From NCBI GenBank assembly GCA_033064195.1, contig JARBJD010000116.1, forward strand, positions 124,001 through 188,000: 64,000 bases of DNA, written 5' to 3'. The notes under the pieces are model-generated. The model was not told the origin of the DNA, searched no databases, and saw only the letters and a list, made by a program, of their open reading frames with translations. The translations under genes were made by a program, and so were the position numbers. Within the stretch, counting starts at the first letter, position 1. Every line of letters begins with the position of its first letter. Below are positions 34,695-48,571 of the stretch, one piece after another. The stretch comes from Blattamonas nauphoetae. Lineage: Eukaryota; Preaxostyla; Oxymonadida.

Positions 34695-37600
34695 ATGGGC
34701 TTCTTCCCCATCGCATTCTGTGTGCTCCAGACAATGATTTGTTCTGAAGATGACGCTCCACCCCTTCAGAAGAGGTACATCTCCGAAATGATCGAAATGA
34801 CAGAACACCAAGAAACCAACAACCGCAACAATGAACAAATCATCAAGTTCCCAACCGGAAAGTTCTGGGGAATCGATCAGACCATTGACTCACGATCTCT
34901 CTCTCTCCTCGGCTCGAATGGAACCATCTTTCTCGTTGACACTCCACATTCACATGCACAATCCAACCAGATTTCTCTTTCACCTCATTGTTCTTCATTG
35001 TTGGTGATTTCGAACTCATCATTGTTTGTGTCGTTCATTGCTTTTGATATTTCCGAACGATCAATGATTTCACCAAACACCCACAAATCCCGCGTTGAAA
35101 GCGATACGCTCCCGATTTGTGCCCATCTCACCCATTCCACAGTTTCATTTCGCGAATCATCTTTCACTATCTCCTCATCCACACCACTATTCACTATTTC
35201 CTCGTCACCTTTTGGATGCTCTTCAACATCATTAACTATTTTCGATTGTGTTGTGAAGAGTGTCAATACTATTTTTCCAGCCCTTTCATCGATCGTGAAT
35301 GAAGATGGGAATCCTGTCTCGGTTGAAATCACGATTTGTGGCTTTTCACAACATTCAACTATTTTCGGCGACTTTGAAGGCCTTTGCTGTTCAACTGGTC
35401 CGATTTCGGAATCTGTTTGTGTGCACAACACGTTGTCTTCGATTCGTCTCTCGAACATCACGTCCCTGACCTCCTCGCACTCACCCTCTCGTCTCCACTC
35501 ATCAGACCGAATGATTGGGAGTGAATTTGTGGGAGTCGAGAATTGTCTTTTTGGGACAGTGGTTCCTCGACTTGGATCGTCTCTTTCGCTCCTTTCTCTC
35601 AACACGACGTTCCTGGAATGCTCAAATGTGAACGATCGCCCGCAAAATGGAGAATCGTTCGACTTTTCTGTGCAATCGTCATCTGACCGCACTCAGTTCT
35701 CTTCACAGCAAGACGCTCAACACTTCGAGAACTGTCACTTCACATCGACAACACCAACATCGTCGTTCAACCTCATTGAATACTCTGAGTTTGGTGGTTC
35801 GTTGAAGTTTGTGGGAAGCTCATTCACAATCGTTATTGGGTCGAAGCACATTGGAGTGATGAAGATCACCGCTCAGAAAGAAGTCTTCCCGCTTTTCGTG
35901 TTTGACACGAGCAGCGTGACATTCTCTCGCTCGGATGGAGTTGTCTCGTCTAGCAGTCAATTCGTCTTCGTTTCGTCACCCAACATACACTTCGCATCGA
36001 GCAACCTCACTGCTCCTCCAACATCGACATCAACTGGCACCCGAACACTCCTCTTCTCGTCGTCCGTCGCGTTTATCTCGATCACCAACTGCATCTTCGA
36101 GAAACAAGCCACAAACGGACATGGTTCCTGCTTCTACGACAGTTACCTCTGCTCGATCGTCATGGTCACCTCGTCCATTTTCCGCCACAACACTGCTCTT
36201 CAACTTGGAGGGTCACTGTACCTCAGTTATTCTAATTCACGCATTTTCCACTGCCACTTCGAGTGCAACGCTGCAGGGGCACTTGGCGGAGCCGTCTTTT
36301 TCAGTTGGCCCCGTCTCATAAATTTTGAAGACGTCCATTTTGTGAGCAACCACGCAAATCAAACATATTCAACCACAAACCTGAACCTCACCCATTTTCG
36401 AGGGAATGATGTTGGGGTTGAAGCTGGAGATGCCAACACTGTTCTGAACTTGATGGTTGGCTGCACATCAACATCTGTCAGTCCCAAGATTGGGTTCTAT
36501 CACAACACAGTCACAAATGGGAATGTGACCAACGAGGATGATTATTTCCCGAATCCCTCAAACACTTCTCTGCCAACAGCTGCGGGTGAGTGGTGGATGA
36601 GTGAGGATGGAAGTGGAGAGACGTGCTCAGAAGCAACGCCATGCAAAACAATGTCAGCCGTGATCACAGCGATCTCGTCTTCAGAAACAACGAAAACAGG
36701 ATGGAACAAAGTGAATGTTGGAGTTGGGCTGTTCTCAGAATCTGTTTCGCCACAATCGCCGCTGTCGTTGTCAGTTGAGTTTGTTGGGAGTGGATGGGAC
36801 CGAAACAGCTCGACATTCACAACTGTGGAACTGTCGCTGTCAGTTGATGGGAATGCGAACTTCTCCCTCACATCTCTCTCCCTCCTCCCTCACTCTGCGA
36901 CTTCATCGATTCTGAAAATGGAATCAACAACAGCGAAGGTTCGACTGACGAATGTTTGGATTGAAGGAATCGCTTCCCACAACACTCACCTCTTCTCGTT
37001 CTCGTCTGGCTCAGCGACATTCCATCTTTGTGTTCTGAACACGATCACTCTGACCTCGTCATCAGCGGTCTCTCTGACTGGATCGTGTTCGTTGTCGATG
37101 ACTCGATGTTGGGTGATGGAGATTGAACGAAAAGGAGGAGATGGAGGAAGTGTGATTGACTCGTCGACGAGTGGAACGATTTCGATTTCGCAGTCGGATT
37201 TTGCTCGCTGTGTCTCTTCTGGCTGTTCTGGTTGCCTCTCCTTCTCGTCATCGTTGAGTTCGAGTGCTGTGGAGTTGTCGAGTGTTTATTTCTCAGACAA
37301 TGTTGGGAACCAGACGGATCAACAAGGAATCACCGCTTTCGCCAACGATCTCTCCTTTTCTGGTTTCGGGACGAAGCAGATCACGCTTTCGACTGTTCGT
37401 TCGATCAGTCCTCGGCCGCACTGCATCACCAACTCCTCTCTCTCCTCTTTCAATTCAATTCCTCTCTCCTTCTCCGATTATGGAATTGATTTCCCAGTTT
37501 CACCTCGATTCGAAAGAACTACTCCACTCTCCCGTTTCACCACTCTCAACGAGTTGATATTGAGTTTGGAAGCCAAAAATGAAGTAATGATCACATTGAG

Positions 37601-40600
37601 AACCTCTGTTCGGCAATCTCTTCGTCAGATGTCATTACACACCAAAAAAATCGTGATCCGAGGTTGTCCGATACTTCTCGACCTCCAACACGGCGAGGTT
37701 ATCACTCTCCTCCAATCGTCGTATTTTCGTTTGTATCAGACCACGCTCACCATCCCCACTTCGCTCACAACAACTCCGTTCGTCCTCGAGAGTTCATCGT
37801 CTACACTCGTGTTTTGGGAGGGGTCAATCATCTTCACAGAACTGACACATTCAGAAGCCTTCATCCGGAACACCGGTGGCACAATCACTTTTTACGACAT
37901 GACCATCACAAAAGGTCTTCAGTTCGAAAGTCATTCATTCATCGAAAGTACTGGAGGCAGTTTCTCACTACGATTGACTCTCTTCGATTCATTTTCAACG
38001 ACTTCAGATGGAGCTGTTCTGAATGCGAAGGGAACAACTGTTACGATTCAGTTGTCCTCGTTTGTGAATTGCTCAGCTAGAAATGGAGGCGCGCTTGCAG
38101 TTGAGCTGAGCGGAGCGAGTTATCTTCTAGTGACCCACGAGTCAACATCGAAATATGACACAACCTTCTCAGGTTGCATGGCAGTTGGAGAAGGAGCGAG
38201 AACAGATCCGAAAGGGAAGGGAGGAGCTATTTTTGTGAACGGCTCGTCAACTTCCGCCAATCCGGTCCAACTCTCAACGACGACATCGGACGATGCTCGG
38301 TTTGAAGGGAACTTCGCAGGAGAAGGAAATGACATCTTTGTTTCGAGGTCGGTGTTCGATGGGAAGAGTCTGGACTCGATTTCGGGATTTGGAGGAGGAT
38401 CACACTCTGAAGACTTCCGAGTTGTTGTTGAAGGACTTGACTCGAGCAAGGAACAAAAAGATCTGGTCCAAGCGAAACTACTTCCATCACCAAAGTTGTC
38501 AGTGAATGGGAGTGTTGAGGACCTTTTTGGAAAAGTGAGTGGGTTGGACACAGAAGCGTGCAAATGGACATCGTCGTTCTGTGCGACGTTGGGATATGGA
38601 GTGCGATTTCTGACACAGCGATATCTGAATGGATCGTCGATTCCTCAAACAATCCAATTTGTCCACAACATGACATACACAGAGGAGAAGATTGAGATTA
38701 TTGGTCAAGATGTGACAGTCTGTGGAACGACATCGAAAGATCTGTCAAAATCGACGATCAGCCGAAGTCTTGTCTTGATCGACTCGTCGATTTCGTCAGG
38801 ATCGTTCCTTTTCTCGGTTCAGGAGGAAGGGAAGTTGAGAGTGATGAATCTGGACATCAATTGTGATTCATCGAGTGGAGTGTTTGACTTGACATCGACA
38901 GGAACATCGCTTTCGATTGAAGAGATTGGATTGGTCTGTTCAGTTGGACCGACACACTCTTGTCCTCTGATTCAAGCCCAAACTGGACAGATCCAGATTT
39001 GTGGAAGTGTGATCAACACAACACACGGATCGTCTGGATCGGCGTCGTTCTCGTCTCCGATTCTCTCCTGTCTCTCACCTTCTGCCTCGATCAGCCTCTC
39101 CTCGACTGTCTTCTCGTCGTTTTGTTCGAGCTGTGTTCTTGTTGAGATGACGACGAACGAAGCGATTTCGATGAAATCAGTGTCATTCGTTGATTGTTCG
39201 AGATCTGACTCCGGTGACACTCTGGTTCTTGTTTCATCGTCGAATCTGGATGTGGTTGTGACTCCTTCACTTTGGGAAGATTCCTTCACTCCAACCACCT
39301 CTCTCACGCGCTTCATGTCTCACAACACGAAACTGTTGTCTTCGGATGTGTTTTATGAGTGGTCTCTTCTCTTCTATCTGCTTGTTCCATCAGAGTCGAT
39401 TGTGTGTGGATTGTCGAATGGGAACGAAAGCACTCATCCTCGTTGTGGATCGGATCGCCTTCGATGTTCTTCGATTGACTCTGCAATCCATTCTGCGATG
39501 AGGACACAGCTGGGAACAATTTTGGTGAAGACAGATGTGGTTGTGGAGGATGCAGTGTCAGTGACAGCGAGCTTGGAGATCAAACCTGACACATCGACAA
39601 TGCGTGAAGTGACGCAAGATGGATCGTCGTCGTTGGAAGTGGATGGATTGTCTGCTGTCCTCTCCCTCTCATCGCTCGCTTTCTCGTTCTCGTCAACAAA
39701 CACACTGGTCTCGTTCTTTGTTGTCAACACAGGAACCCTCTCCCTCTCGTCCTGCCGAATCGGAGAAGCCACCACACCTCAAACCCTCTCAAGCTCAATG
39801 ACATCACTCTTCGCTGTCTCTTCGGCTGGGGTGCTGACATTGGTGTCGACCACGATCACGAATGTTCATTTCAGCCATCCAACGTTAGGATCGCTGATTC
39901 ACCTCTCACTTGGAGCGTCATTGAACATTGATGACTCTTCTGAGGTGTCTGAGATCTGGTCGAATGGGAAAGGAAGGATTGTGTTTGTTGAGAGTGAGAG
40001 TTTGGAATCAACAGCGTCTCTCGACTCATTCCAGACTCTGAAGAAGTCGATCACAATTCCAAGCACAGGCAGTTTCTCAGATTCAGACAAGAATGAGTTT
40101 GTTGGGAAGGAAGAAAAGAGCGAAGAAAGCCTGCTGTGGCACTGGTTTCCCCACACCGCATCGAACTCGACAGTTGTGGTGAGTTTGTCTGGAGAAGACC
40201 ATTCGAAATGTGGTCTGTCTCTGCTTCCCTGCCATTCAGTTGAACATGGATTCGCTTCACTGAAGAACTCGAATAGCTTGCTCGTTTTGGAGAAGGATGA
40301 TTCTCTCTCTTCGCCACTGACCACCAAACTGAAATCTCAAACAATTTCATCTCAAACGAATCGACAGACTTTGACGGTCACCTCGTCTGGATCGTTCTCC
40401 GTCTCAACCGACACTTCACTCGGTCTGCTCTCTCTTTCGTTCGTGTCGACGATCGCGTCTTCGTCTGTGTCGTTTGTGAGTGTTGCTTCTGGAGCGTCAC
40501 TCATCGTCTCAGATTGTTCATTCACATCGTTCTCATCGCGTGTCTCTGGATCAGTTGTGTCTGGAAGGATCGTTTCTGGGAAGAAAGTGGAGATTGGAGA

Positions 40601-43600
40601 GAGTGAGAAAGAGACGCTGTTTCAGAGTTGCTCGTCGTTGGTGGATGGAGGAGGGATGAATGTTGAAGTGGCGGGAACAGGATCGCTTGTGATTTCGAAG
40701 ACTCAATTTGAAGACTGCTCGGCAGTTCGAGGAGGATCGCTTTTTCTGACACTGACTCGACAGGACAAGCAGACAAGCTGGTCGTTCGATGTGAGCGGAT
40801 CGTCGTTCGTTTCTTCTTCGTCATCCTCGAACACCGACATGGTTGGAGCGAGCATTTTCGTTTCTGGCTCTTTCTTCGAGTCATCGATCAACACCAACCG
40901 ATTTCCAGCAGTTTCACGAACATCAGATCCAAACGGGTTTTGGGGAGTGGACAGTGAGAGTGGAGTGAACTCGTCTCTTCTTGTTTATCTTGTGCCGATT
41001 GAGGATGAAGTTGTGGTGGATGGGATTGGTGGATCAGAGATTGCTTCCTGTGGTCATTTTGGAGTGAGTTGTTCGTCGATTGAGAATGGTCTTACTCGCG
41101 CTGTTCCTCAAGACTCGAGTGTGACGCTCTTCATTCTCAACACCACCTCTCTCACCGCCCCTCTGACGGTCAGCGAGTTCAGCCTGACCTTCGCTGGAGA
41201 GTCTCCGTCTCAACAAGTGCCAGTGTCTTCGAATGGCTGTTTCCGACTTGAAACTGGACAGCTCACTCTCACAACGATCGACTTTGTCTCGTCCATTCTC
41301 TCCTCGTCGACCTCGTTCATTTCTGTGTCGTCTGGTGCTTCGCTTGCCATCTCATCGTGCTCGTTCAACTCGTTCGTATCGTCATGTTCTGGCTCTGTTG
41401 TCTCCGCGACAGTCACTGACTCGTCCTCGCTCTCCATCGATTCGTGCTCGTTCACGAACTGCACGAGCACATCGTCGTCTGGTTCTGGAGTTCTTGACAT
41501 TTCATTGTCTCTCGCATCATCATTCACACTGTCTGGATCGACTGTCACTGATTCGTGTCTCTCACCGTCAGCTGATTCGGATTTCATTTTGATCCGCCAT
41601 CCATCTCTCGGGAAAGAGATGATTGAGTCTTCGCTGACACTCGCGTGGCAGAAAGATTCGTCGACGATTCGGTCGTTTGTTGGAAAAGAAGGAACTCACC
41701 CGAAAGTGGTTCCACTGCTTCTGTATTTCTCGAATCTGGGCTCGGAAGGTCATGTGAGTGGATTGTGGTGTGATGTGAGCGTCTGTGGATTTGGAGAATA
41801 TCCATGTGAAACTCTGTCCACTCTTTGGACTCGGATGGCTGCTCATTCTTCGCTCAAAGTGATTCTGGATGGAGACATCGTGCATTCGGAAGAAATGGAA
41901 TTGTCGAAACCGCTGAATGTGGTTGGGAACGATCACAGGATGGATGTTGGTGGAGTTGTGTGCGATGGAAGAAAGGATGGCCTCTTCACAATCACTGAAG
42001 ATGTCTCCTTCACAAAGACTGAACTGTGGATCTCGTCAACATTTGAGCACACCCATCTCTTTGACGTGGTGACAAAAGGCTGTGCATGGATGGATGCGTG
42101 GTGAGCCAAACAGGAACGAACACACTTGGGGGAAGTGTGATGCGTGTTGGAGAAGGAGCGAGTCTGGTGATTGTGAAGTCGTTGTTCTCTTCGATCGAAT
42201 CGTCGGACGAGTTGGGAGGAGTTGTGGTTGGGAGAGTGGGTGATGGGGCGGAGTTCCGACTGGACAACAACACGTTCAAATGGTGTCGGTGCAGTGGGGA
42301 AGCGAATTGTGTGTGGATGGAACTGAAGAACAAAACATCGATACCGACACTCGACTATTCGATGACGGAACTGATCTTCGAGGAGTCTTCAGCGAATTCG
42401 GAAGAGGAGATGAATGTGTTGGTTGTTGGAAATGGACTTGACACATTAATCACAGAATCGAAATGGGAGGGAAGTGTGGACGAGTCGAATGAATGGTCAG
42501 TTTGGGTGTGGGACAGACAGACCGGAGTGAACAGCTCTCTCCTTCCGTATCTGATTCCGATCTCAGAAAGTGTTGAGGTTGATGGGAGTGGATGGGAGTT
42601 CAAGAAATGCGGCCATTTTCATCTGTTCTGTCGAACAGTGGAGTTTGGCTTGGATCGAATGGAATCGGCGTCGATTGAATGGATGAAGATTGTTGACTCT
42701 GTGTTTGTTGAGAAAGAGATCAAACTGAATGGAACACTCGCATTTTCTGGAATGAAATCGTCCTCTTCCATGATCTTCTCGAATGCTGGATCGTTTGTTC
42801 TGTCGAAAGTTGGAGAGTCACCAACAACATTGACTCTCTCATCGCTCTCCTTTTCAATCTCATCAAGAAGTTCGCAAGATTATCTGATTTCGTCGTCAGA
42901 CTCCACTCTGACCATCACATCGTGCTCATTCTCATCCACACAGACAGTTCTCTCTCCTCTGATCAGGATGAACGAAGGGTTGTTGAAGATGGAAGAAGTG
43001 AATGTGTCTGACATCGAGACATCTTGTGCTCTGATTGACACATTGAGCGGAGTTGAGATTGTTGGATGTTGTTTTGAATCGATCCGTCGATCGTCGAATG
43101 GTCCAAGTGTTCTCTCAGCGTCGCCTTCTTCCGACCATGTTGTTCGTGTGCAATCGACGAAATTCTTGAATTGTGTGTGTGATGGAGTTGCTTGGTGGGT
43201 GTTTCTTCGTGGAGAAGAAGGACGAGTTGAGAAAGAGTCAGATTGGGAAGGAACATTCAATCTGTCGTCACCTCGAAGTGGAGTTCTGGTGTCACGGGAG
43301 GGTGTGGTTGGAGGAGTGGAGGAGATGGTTGGATATTCGCTGATTTATGAATTCTATCCTCGGGGCTCTGAGATGTATGTTTTGACGTCAGAAATGAGTG
43401 AAGACCATGTGCTTTGTGGAAACATGAAAGTGGCGTGCAAGACAGTGGATGGAGGATTCTCATTGACTCAGGAACGATCGATTGTGATTGTTGGGAATGG
43501 ATCACTTGAGAGTGGGATGATGGTGGATGGAATTGATGTGTCAGTTTGTGGATATCGTGAAGCAGGAAGATTGTTGGTTGTCGGAGGAGGCCAGTTTGTG

Positions 43601-45820
43601 AATGGTGAGAATGATGAACTTGATTCAGTTTCAGTGAGCTCGCTTTGGATTGATCTGGATGGGTCGTTGCTTGGATCAGAAAGTGGAGTGTTTGAGAACT
43701 TGGGAGGATCACTCGAACTGTCGAAAGTGAACATTTCGTGTTCTTGTTCAAAGAATTGTTCGCTTGTTCGATTGAGAAAGGGTCGTTTGTCGATTTCTCA
43801 CACTCGAATCAGCTCGATCATCTCTTCATCACCTCTTCTGTTCCTGTCGTCGTTCTCATCAGCGGATCTGTCGAACTTGACAATTGTGAATTGGGCTGGA
43901 TGGACGTTGTTGTCAGGAGTGAATGGAGAATCGAACATTTCGATCAGTTCGTCGTTGTTTAGAGGAATGGATGTGGATTCAGGAGGGAACAGTGATGATA
44001 TGTGTTTGTGGGAGAGTGGTCTTCTTTCGTTTGAGAATTGCTCAGTTGACATCCACTCAAGCGAGTTCTCTCATCTTCGCGATGGAGCACTGTTTGTCTC
44101 TGGAGGGTCGGTTTCCATCTCGACATCTGCCTTCCAAGACAACTCGGCGAAGAATTCTGATTTCCCGTCCGCCCACCGCAACATTCGCTGTGAAAATGGA
44201 AGTCGCGTGACGATTGAGAGTTTGAATGGTGGAGATGGATTCAAAGAAGGTTCCTCAGCTTGGATCTCCGCGTCGTCGGATTGTGTTGTGAGTGGGAGTG
44301 TGATCAACCCCAACTCGCCGTTCTTCGTGCCATCGTTGACAAGCAGTGACTGCACCTCGAAAACAGACAAGGCCAAGTCGTCCTTCAATGTGAGCCTTGT
44401 GGGGACAGAACTGATTCCGTGTGGTTTGTTCTTGGAAGTGTTTGAAGCAGAATCGTCGTCGAAGTTCGCTCATGTTGATCTGTCGTCGGTGTCGACATCG
44501 AAATGGAACGAAATATCAATCATCTTCTTGGTGTCTCGATCGGAACATCTGTCACGGCTTTCGATTTCGGAAGAATGGAGAGGTCGAGTTTTGTTTGGGA
44601 ATGGAGAACGAACAGCAGGATGGTTTGTGATGAAGGTGAGTGCCTCTGCAGAAAGGAAGGCATACGCGCTGAACTCGATGAAATGGATTCTTCCGCTTGT
44701 TGGAGGTGTGATTGCTGGGATTGTGATTCTGGTGATTGTGTTGTGTGTTCTTGTCCATCGAAAGAAAACAAAGGCGAAGAAAGAGACGGAAACGAAGCAG
44801 ATGGAAGAGATTGACGAGGTTGAGATCAAAATGGAGGATCCTGAAGACATGTGGCGAAATGGAAGTCAGAATGCGCTTCTTGTGAGCAGCGCTCATGATC
44901 CCTTCTCAGAAAAAGTGGATGAAACCCAACAGAACCAAATCCCAAAAGAAGAAGTGGTTGAATTGAATGATGAGGGGGCAGGAAGTGGTCCCGCAGAGGT
45001 TGTTGTTGCGATGGGATGTGGATCAGAGAAGACGAATGAGGTGACAGTGCAAGTTCGCGAGACACTCTATTCCCGACTTCACAAAGAGAAGAAGACGATG
45101 ACGACAGTTGAGCGAGGAAGGATTCAGAAGAGAGTTTCGGAAGGACTTGCGCTGATAGCTCGAGTTCGGCCGACCGCTGAGATTGTGTCTCGGTTGACGT
45201 CACACTGGGTTCTGTTTGATGATCAAGACAAAATGTTTTTTCGGCAAGAAGCGAGCGAGAGGATGAGAGCGCCAACACATCCAGCACACACGAATCCGAC
45301 AGTGGAATCACTTGTGAAGCAAGCAGAAGACGAGGGACAGCGATGGGTTCCTCCCGAAGTGGCAGATGGGAAGCCAGTGATTGACCGAGTTCCTGGGATG
45401 GTTTTTCGGCTTGGCCTGATGTTGTGGGAGATCGAGACGGGACAGATACCGTTTGGAGAGGTTGATGGGATCAATGCTCAACGACAATTGGGAAGTGGGA
45501 TTGTTCCTCGGATGGATCGAGTTCGCGAAGGGATGGCGGAGTTGGTGACAGAATGTCTTTCGATTGACCCTGAGAAACGACCATCGATGAAGAGCATTGT
45601 CGAGCGAGTGACAACACTGAACACAAGTGAGGAAGAGATTGAAAAGATGAGAATTGATGTGATCAACCGCAACGCGATTCATCTTCCGTCGGACTCTCCT
45701 CACCAATCCTCTCCCCAACATCATCCCACTTCTCTTCACTCCCCTCACCATCCATCCGAGAATCCACATCTTCCTCCCCGACCAAAAATTCACCCTCCAG
45801 AGCCCGCTGGGCGTCGGTGA
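34695..45820 (+). CDS. giant beta-helix surface receptor with cytosolic pseudokinase tail
   Basis: About 3,700 residues in one exon apart from a single frame change near 42,085-42,105 (within ATGGATGGATG). It begins with a signal peptide (MGFFPIAFCVLQTMICS). The ectodomain is Ser/Thr-rich with short beta-strand rungs (S-x-SF-x-S, FENCSF-like), typical of right-handed parallel beta-helices. A cysteine module (C-G-x4-C-x-T/S-x3-G/A, for example ASCGHFGVSCSSIENGL and KKCGHFHLFCRTVEFGL) recurs about every 740-890 bp from 38.5 to 43.4 kb, about seven times. One helix spans the membrane (WILPLVGGVIAGIVILVIVL) before HRKKTKAKK. The tail has kinase C-lobe features: VPPEVADG (APE-like), FRLGLMLWEIETGQIPFG and LSIDPEKRPSM. 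No HRD, DFG or Lys-anchor motif is visible, so it is a pseudokinase. Confidence 0.8.
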
Positions 45821-46672
45821 ACACATCTCATGTCATCACTTAACCTTCGGTCTTGTCCGGGACACTCTGAATCGAGCACATTCGATTGTCAGGTCGCCTC
45901 AGAGCAGCGTTCATCTGTGCCTCAGTCCTTTGAGTCTGATTGTGGCCCGTAAGGACGCAATTTTGGACGACCTTTCTCCGCACAAATATCTTCCTCCTTT
46001 GCTCACAGATCCTCCTGGACGACCACCCTTTTGCCATTCAGTTTCCACCAAACAATCAGATTCTATTTTCTATTCACAAGTACTCACGTCATCTGTGCCA
46101 CGCCGCTCAATCTCATCATTCATTTCGTACTTTGTGCTTTCTTTTGGACGAAGTGTTCTCCACGAGTTTTCTCAGTCAATATGTCGTTTATTCACAATCC
46201 AAATCTTCTTTTTCCCATACTCACCAGAATTAATACTTTTCATCGTTTAAGTGAACATATTTGTCGTAATTACGCGAATATTTCAAAGATTTGATACAGG
46301 ATAGCAGACTGCCTGGTAGTTGGAGAAAAGTTGTTCCGTATCATCTTTTGGGTTGATCGGTGACTCGAGAAGGCTTCGGCCACAATTGGTACAAACAAAG
46401 AGTTATCAAACTGCAATCATATCTCTAAGTCTTTTATAGTATACATGGGTGACCAAGAGAAAAGCCGTGTCAGTAGTCAGTCCCTTTTTAGACTTCCCAC
46501 TTTGGGTCTGATCAAAACATCATGATATGTTTCATCACTTTTCGTTTTACGTCTCAAGATCTCTTGATAGCTCATTGAAAAGGTTGCAAAGAAAGATTGA
46601 ATTGTCATTTGCAATGTGTGGAGTAAAGGAGTAGAAAAGAAGAGAGTATCATTCAGAATTGGTAGTTGTTGT
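45821..46672. other. spacer with unassigned open frames
   Basis: Short open frames on both strands (for example minus 45,840-46,037) have no recognisable similarity. Most of 46,050-46,660 is AT-rich and non-coding. It lies between two convergent genes. Confidence 0.35.
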
Positions 46673-47398
46673 TTATAAAACAAGCCCGATCGTGGAGTCG
46701 AGATCTTGGTCTGCCTTTGTCCGTTGGATTTGCTGTGATGCAATTTGTACTGTTCGATTGAGTTTGTTAATCTTTTGTGCACCTCCTCCGACTGTAATTG
46801 GACTTGGAGATGGCCCTGAATGTATAAGTACGGGAAATTGAGATGGATATAGGGTGGAAATCTGTGTTGTGTTTATGCCAGGAGGCATGGAGGCTGAGAG
46901 ATATATCTGATTCCTCCTCGGTCCAACATCGTTGTCATTGGTTGTCTGAGCCTGCCTGACTTTCATTCCTTGTGTGACTGTCATGGAACGCAGAGGCCCA
47001 TCCTTGGCTGAAGTGTGTCGTGTTCTGACCTTTGCTTTCGTCCAATCGGTAAGAATGGCAGCTTGGAAATGATCAATTGACGTATCTGTGTTTGATAGTG
47101 CTTCTTTTAAAATATGACTTCCTCTGGAAGCAGCAGACTTCTCTCTGTTGGATCTGGATGTGAGGGAACCGAATTGTTGGATATAGTCGACTTCTCCCTC
47201 CTTGTGAATAAACGCCATCGCGAGTGTTGTCATATTTGAATTCCGCCCTTCATCCTTATCTGATCTGTTTCTATCTGCGCTCTGTTCCCATTCATGGTCG
47301 TCAGCATCAGACTCCGTGGCAACCGTTAGCGATCCCGCCATCGGCTGCTCATTCTCGTCATACTCATTTGCGAAAAGCTGAGAGGCAATCTCAGACAT
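46673..47398 (-). CDS. unidentified protein
   Basis: One open frame of 241 residues starts at ATG 47396-47398 (MSEIASQLFANEYDENEQ) and ends in TAA. The sequence is polar and probably disordered, with a moderately ordered middle (MTTLAMAFIHKEGEVDYIQQ) and a lysine/glutamine-rich C-terminus (INKLNRTVQIASQQIQRT). No motif or family was recognised. Codon use resembles nearby host genes. Confidence 0.5.
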   Translation of the reverse strand: MSEIASQLFANEYDENEQPMAGSLTVATESDADDHEWEQSADRNRSDKDEGRNSNMTTLAMAFIHKEGEVDYIQQFGSLTSRSNREKSAASRGSHILKEALSNTDTSIDHFQAAILTDWTKAKVRTRHTSAKDGPLRSMTVTQGMKVRQAQTTNDNDVGPRRNQIYLSASMPPGINTTQISTLYPSQFPVLIHSGPSPSPITVGGGAQKINKLNRTVQIASQQIQRTKADQDLDSTIGLVL

Positions 47399-47491
47399 AG
47401 TTGTCGATCGAGATGTTTTGGTGGATGATGGTTGGACGTCGGGTTCGGTGATGATTTGGGTAAGCTCAGTTTCCGAAACAGTGTGAACAAT

Positions 47492-48571
47492 TTACTTTGC
47501 TCCAACTTTCGCTCTTTTCCTCTCTTCTTCTCGCTTGAGCTTGAGTTCCTTGGTCTTCTTAGTCTCTTCAGTTTCTGCTTTCTTCCTCATAATGCACCGA
47601 AATGTTGTCTCTAGTCGGATCTGATGAATAGTGTGAAAGCGATGAAGGTCTCCAATGATGTACAGCCCAGCAATATCGATCACAATCATGACAATATCCA
47701 TGATCGTGAGAAGTATTTGTTGATTCCAGAAAAAGAATTGAGCAGTTGATGGAAGATGCTGCACCCATACGTATATGACATTATTCATACACATTCCAGC
47801 GGAGAAGAGGAAGTGGAGCACAACTATGACTTGGAGTGTGAAGAACAGCTTGTAGTTCGATTTTCCAATGCAGTTATTGATCCATGGGCAGTGGTGATCA
47901 AATCCGGAAGTATATTTATTGCATAGTCGACAGTGACGGCTGGATTGAAGGCTGAGAAGTGAGATAAAGGAGAGTGTTGGAGATTTGGTGATTAAGGCAG
48001 AAAAAGAGGTCTTGAAAATGAGCAGGAGGAAAACGAACACATATCAAGCTTCAAATCGAATAATTTGTCTTGATCGTATCCTCAGACAAACAGTCCTTTC
48101 GAGCACATTCCATAGAAACTCTTGGGAAGATCTGTGAGTTTCTGAGGAGTCGAATCGCCTTCGGAATCAAGAAGATAAAGGAGGGGATCAGCTGGATTTG
48201 TCCGCACATCATAAAAAAGGAGGAAGAACGCATCCAGGAAGACAAGCGCTGTAGCCATGGATAACAAAATTAACAGTAAGAAAAACAGACCGAAATTCAA
48301 ATGGATTGGACGATATTGGAAAGGGTGAGGAGAACAAGCGAGACGAAGGTGAAGGTAGACGAGCTGTGAGAGAGATGGAAGATGGAGATAAGATTAAATA
48401 GTAGGAACAGAAAAATGGAGAATGAAAAGACCTGATAAATGATGTGTAACCATCTGGGTTTGACATACTAGCAATCGAGGAGCTCAATCTTGACAAGGGT
48501 GTGAGTCTCCACTTCGTTGAGATCATCAACTGGAATTGAGTGAAAATGAGCATTGTACTCGATTCATCCAT
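47492..48571 (-). CDS. ZDHHC palmitoyltransferase (ZDHHC1/11-like)
   Basis: The cysteine-rich domain reads SRHCRLCNKYTSGFDHHCPW then INNCIGKSNYKLFF, with the catalytic DHHC. Upstream is PHPFQYRPIHLNFGLFFLLL, matching the PLHPLQ...membrane start typical of ZDHHC1/11, then FYDVRTNPADP (DPAD-type motif). After the domain come two more membrane helices (QVIVVLHFLFSAGMC, ILLTIMDIVMIVIDIAGLYI) and a basic coiled tail ending RAKVGAK. Such enzymes attach palmitate to cysteines at membranes. Introns separate SKGLF from the CRD exon; the exact first exon and start (between 48,350 and 48,571) are unresolved. Confidence 0.82.

Noticed and set aside
45840-46250. Small genes after the giant receptor gene
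   Set aside because: Open frames on both strands lack a clear start, splice pattern or known family.
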